A DNA stretch of 64,000 nt, from the NCBI GenBank assembly GCA_963674835.2, contig CAXXKC010000002.1:620001-684000 (forward strand). The letters run 5' to 3'. Origin of the DNA: G963674835 sp963674835. Lineage in GTDB: Bacteria > Planctomycetota > Planctomycetia > Pirellulales > Thermoguttaceae. Each line of letters opens with the position of its first letter. Positions within the stretch are counted from its first letter, which is position 1. Below are positions 62,309 to 64,000 of the stretch, in pieces. The translations under genes were made by a program, and so were the position numbers. Under the pieces are notes generated by a model. The model had not been told where the DNA came from, made no database searches, and saw nothing but the letters and a program-made list of their open reading frames with translations.

Positions 62309-62605
62309 CTATATCCCGGCTCGATCTAGCTCGGCATCCGCCACTGACATGGCCCGCTGTCTGGCTTTTGGCGACGATGAGAATGGACGCCCGTCCGCGG
62401 CCGCGGTGGTCCGCTCGATGAACCGCTGGATTGCCTCGCGGGAGGTGTACCGCCGCGAACCGACTACAACGGTTTCCAGCCGGATGCCGCCCCTAACGCC
62501 ACTTCGGTGCCAACGCCAGATAGTGGAAGCGTTCGGGCGGCCGGGGAATACCTTGGCTGCTTCGGTGGGGACCCGAAGCAGACTTTCAGAAGCAACGTCG
62601 ATCAT
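62309..62605 (-). CDS. DUF1580 excisionase-like protein
   Basis: 98 aa. Begins MIDVASESLLRV; the pattern PGRPNASTIWRWHRSGVRGG, IRLETVVVGSRRYTSREAIQ, RFIERTTA matches DUF1580, a planctomycete family with a MerR-like helix-turn-helix. It probably acts as excisionase or regulator of the element. It lies 10 nt before the Toprim gene. Confidence 0.85.
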   Translation of the reverse strand: MIDVASESLLRVPTEAAKVFPGRPNASTIWRWHRSGVRGGIRLETVVVGSRRYTSREAIQRFIERTTAAADGRPFSSSPKARQRAMSVADAELDRAGI

Positions 62606-62697
62606 AGAGAAACCCTCGCAATTAGATAGCAGTAATCGCCACTAATCGTGAGGGTAGCAGGTCGATGGTAGCCTGTCGGTCTTAAACAGGTATATAC

Positions 62698-63315
62698 CTA
62701 CTGCCACTCCGGCAGCCGGTAGCCCTCTAGCAGAATCCCGTGGCAAACCATCGCTGCGAGAACGACCTTGGTTGTTCCGGTGCTGGGAATCTTTCCCTTA
62801 CGTGACAAGGCATCGAAGATCGCCTTTTGGGACCGGTCGCCGTCGGGCCCTATTTCCCGAATCACGTCGATGATGTCTCTTTCGGTTTCCGTCAAGCTAA
62901 TCGGACCACGGATCTGTGCCGATTTGAAACTCCGCTGTTTCTGAAGGTCTATTTCGACCGCCTGTAAAACCATCATGGCCAGATCGGCAGTTCGCGTCAG
63001 TGCCCCTTGGGGCGGGAGAGTCGCCGCGCTATGCTCCTGGTCCCATGTCGCGATCGCGTCATATAACGTCATCAGGGGCGATGAATCCAGCTTGGGATAC
63101 CGTGCAGTAATGCGGCCAATCAATGCGACCGTAGCGCTATAGAACCCGTTGGGGAGCGTTTGCCATTCTCGCGTCGGGTCGCCCGCGTACTGGTCTCGCT
63201 TGTCGGCGTCATTTCGCCATGCCTCGATGTCGTAAAATTGCTCGGCCGCAGTCTCTTTCCACTTTTCGATAGAGCGCAGCAAAGCATAGTCTTCGTCATC
63301 GGGAATACGTGACAT
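62698..63315 (-). CDS. hypothetical protein of the integrative element
   Basis: 205 aa from ATG 63315 (MSRIPDDEDYALLRSIEKWK), preceded by AAGGAAGGTGG. Helical N-terminal part; the C-terminal 60 residues look like a winged helix (ISLTETERDIIDVIREIGPD, RSQKAIFDALSRKGKIPSTG, TKVVLAAMVCHGILLEGYR). Possibly a regulator; no named family. Confidence 0.6.
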   Translation of the reverse strand: MSRIPDDEDYALLRSIEKWKETAAEQFYDIEAWRNDADKRDQYAGDPTREWQTLPNGFYSATVALIGRITARYPKLDSSPLMTLYDAIATWDQEHSAATLPPQGALTRTADLAMMVLQAVEIDLQKQRSFKSAQIRGPISLTETERDIIDVIREIGPDGDRSQKAIFDALSRKGKIPSTGTTKVVLAAMVCHGILLEGYRLPEWQ

Positions 63316-63431
63316 AGTTCCACCTTCCTTTCTCAAGCCGGGCGGCCAGCCGACTGTCGTGGCGAAGGTGCTTCCACGGCAGCCGGCCAGCCTGCGGGTC
63401 ATGACCCCCGCATACCCGGCAATGCTTCATT

Positions 63432-64000
63432 CTAACCAACTTGCGCAATAACGCGACGTGCCAAATCGATGTCCCGTTCCGCGTAAACCTGGGTGATGTC
63501 CGCCTTGCTGTGCCCCAAAACCACCTGCGCGGCTTCCAGACCGAACCGCTTACGGATCGCCGTAGCGGCTGTATGCCGCAGCCGATTGGGCGACCACTTG
63601 GGCAAAATGTCTTCCATGCCATCCTTGCGCCGTTGCCGATTGGCCAACTCCACGGCGCGGTGGATTGCCCCGCGGTAGGTCTTCGTCGTGTAGTGGTCCC
63701 CGGGCCTTCGTTTCGCGTTCGGCTTGCTGCGGTCGATCTGCGAGGGCTGAACCCGCGTCTTGCGATTGGCCCGCATGATGGCCTTCCGTTTCCGATCTGA
63801 CTCGGAGGGCGAGAAGCAATAGGCATCGGTTGGGCGGAGCAGATAGGGCGTCAGAGTCTCTTGGGCCTGGGGGCCGATGAGGATGATTCTCTTGCGGTCG
63901 TGGTGCTCGGTCTTATGGTGCTCCGGCCGATACTCCCAGACCTCACGAGAGCGATCAAGATCGCACGGGCGAATCAGACAGACCTCCTCAGGGCGACAAC
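63432..64000 (-). CDS. tyrosine recombinase/integrase, 5' end outside the window
   Basis: The frame is open from 64000 to the stop at 63432, about 188 aa of the catalytic domain. CRPEEVCLIRPCDLD is box I with Arg; SPNRLRHTAATAIRKRF holds the second Arg; VVLGHSKADITQVYAERD has the GH and the nucleophile Tyr. An internal ATG at 63776 is not the true start. It is the integrase of the minus-strand element ending near 57.9 kb and is not closely related to the one at 14082. Confidence 0.9.
   Translation of the reverse strand, partial: CRPEEVCLIRPCDLDRSREVWEYRPEHHKTEHHDRKRIILIGPQAQETLTPYLLRPTDAYCFSPSESDRKRKAIMRANRKTRVQPSQIDRSKPNAKRRPGDHYTTKTYRGAIHRAVELANRQRRKDGMEDILPKWSPNRLRHTAATAIRKRFGLEAAQVVLGHSKADITQVYAERDIDLARRVIAQVG

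Overview
The window looks like a planctomycete chromosome (Pirellula-like or an uncultured relative). The evidence is GC-rich DNA, secreted polysaccharide-degrading enzymes (sulfatase, heparinase II/III, GH29 fucosidase, sialidase, Tat-exported propeller proteins), FG-GAP and Gfo/Idh/MocA proteins, and phage-type genes of planctomycete-typical families (DUF1580, DUF1257, zinc-ribbon ORFs, P27-like terminase). No rRNA or intact tRNA gene was seen, so the assignment rests on gene content alone.

Layout. 0-11.6 kb: a PASTA-domain protein, an S41 peptidase-like protein that has lost its catalytic Ser and Lys, a heparinase-like lyase, a sulfatase and a Tat-secreted FAD oxidoreductase. 11.7-15.3 kb: a decayed integrative element with an integrase remnant, a 3' tRNA-Gly fragment that looks like an attachment scar, a truncated HK97-type capsid gene, an excisionase remnant and an intact tyrosine recombinase. 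15.5-40.4 kb: an accessory island with a stress, surface and signalling flavour. It holds a lone BMC-H shell protein, a radical SAM enzyme, two DUF2294-CsrA modules, small membrane proteins, superoxide dismutase, a PilT-like ATPase, an SPFH protein, a GT4-barrel-GH130-GH130 cluster, a CheB/CheR fusion with two sensor kinases, ribosomal protein S21 and a DksA/TraR protein. 42-53 kb: a second secreted carbohydrate-active region. 53.4-57.3 kb: a serine recombinase and small unknown genes. 57.3-64 kb: IS21 scars followed by a minus-strand phage-like integrative element. Its Toprim gene is split by an intact IS1380-family element with a 5-bp target duplication, and its putative replication gene carries iteron-like repeats. 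A tyrosine recombinase runs off the right edge.

The most unusual signal is a family of four near-identical leader elements at 15567, 18223, 20658 and 22962, all on the + strand. Each has a similar promoter (TTGYYT, 16-17 bp, TASAAT) about 55-60 bp upstream, a short hairpin presenting GGAU, a second hairpin with compensatory base changes, a conserved UCGUUGACGA hairpin, and a long covarying intrinsic terminator 44-107 nt before a start codon. Two of the four operons encode CsrA homologues, and GGA in a hairpin loop is the classic CsrA binding motif. The family may therefore be a CsrA-linked attenuator or small-RNA regulon driving the island. I do not recognise it as a described RNA class.
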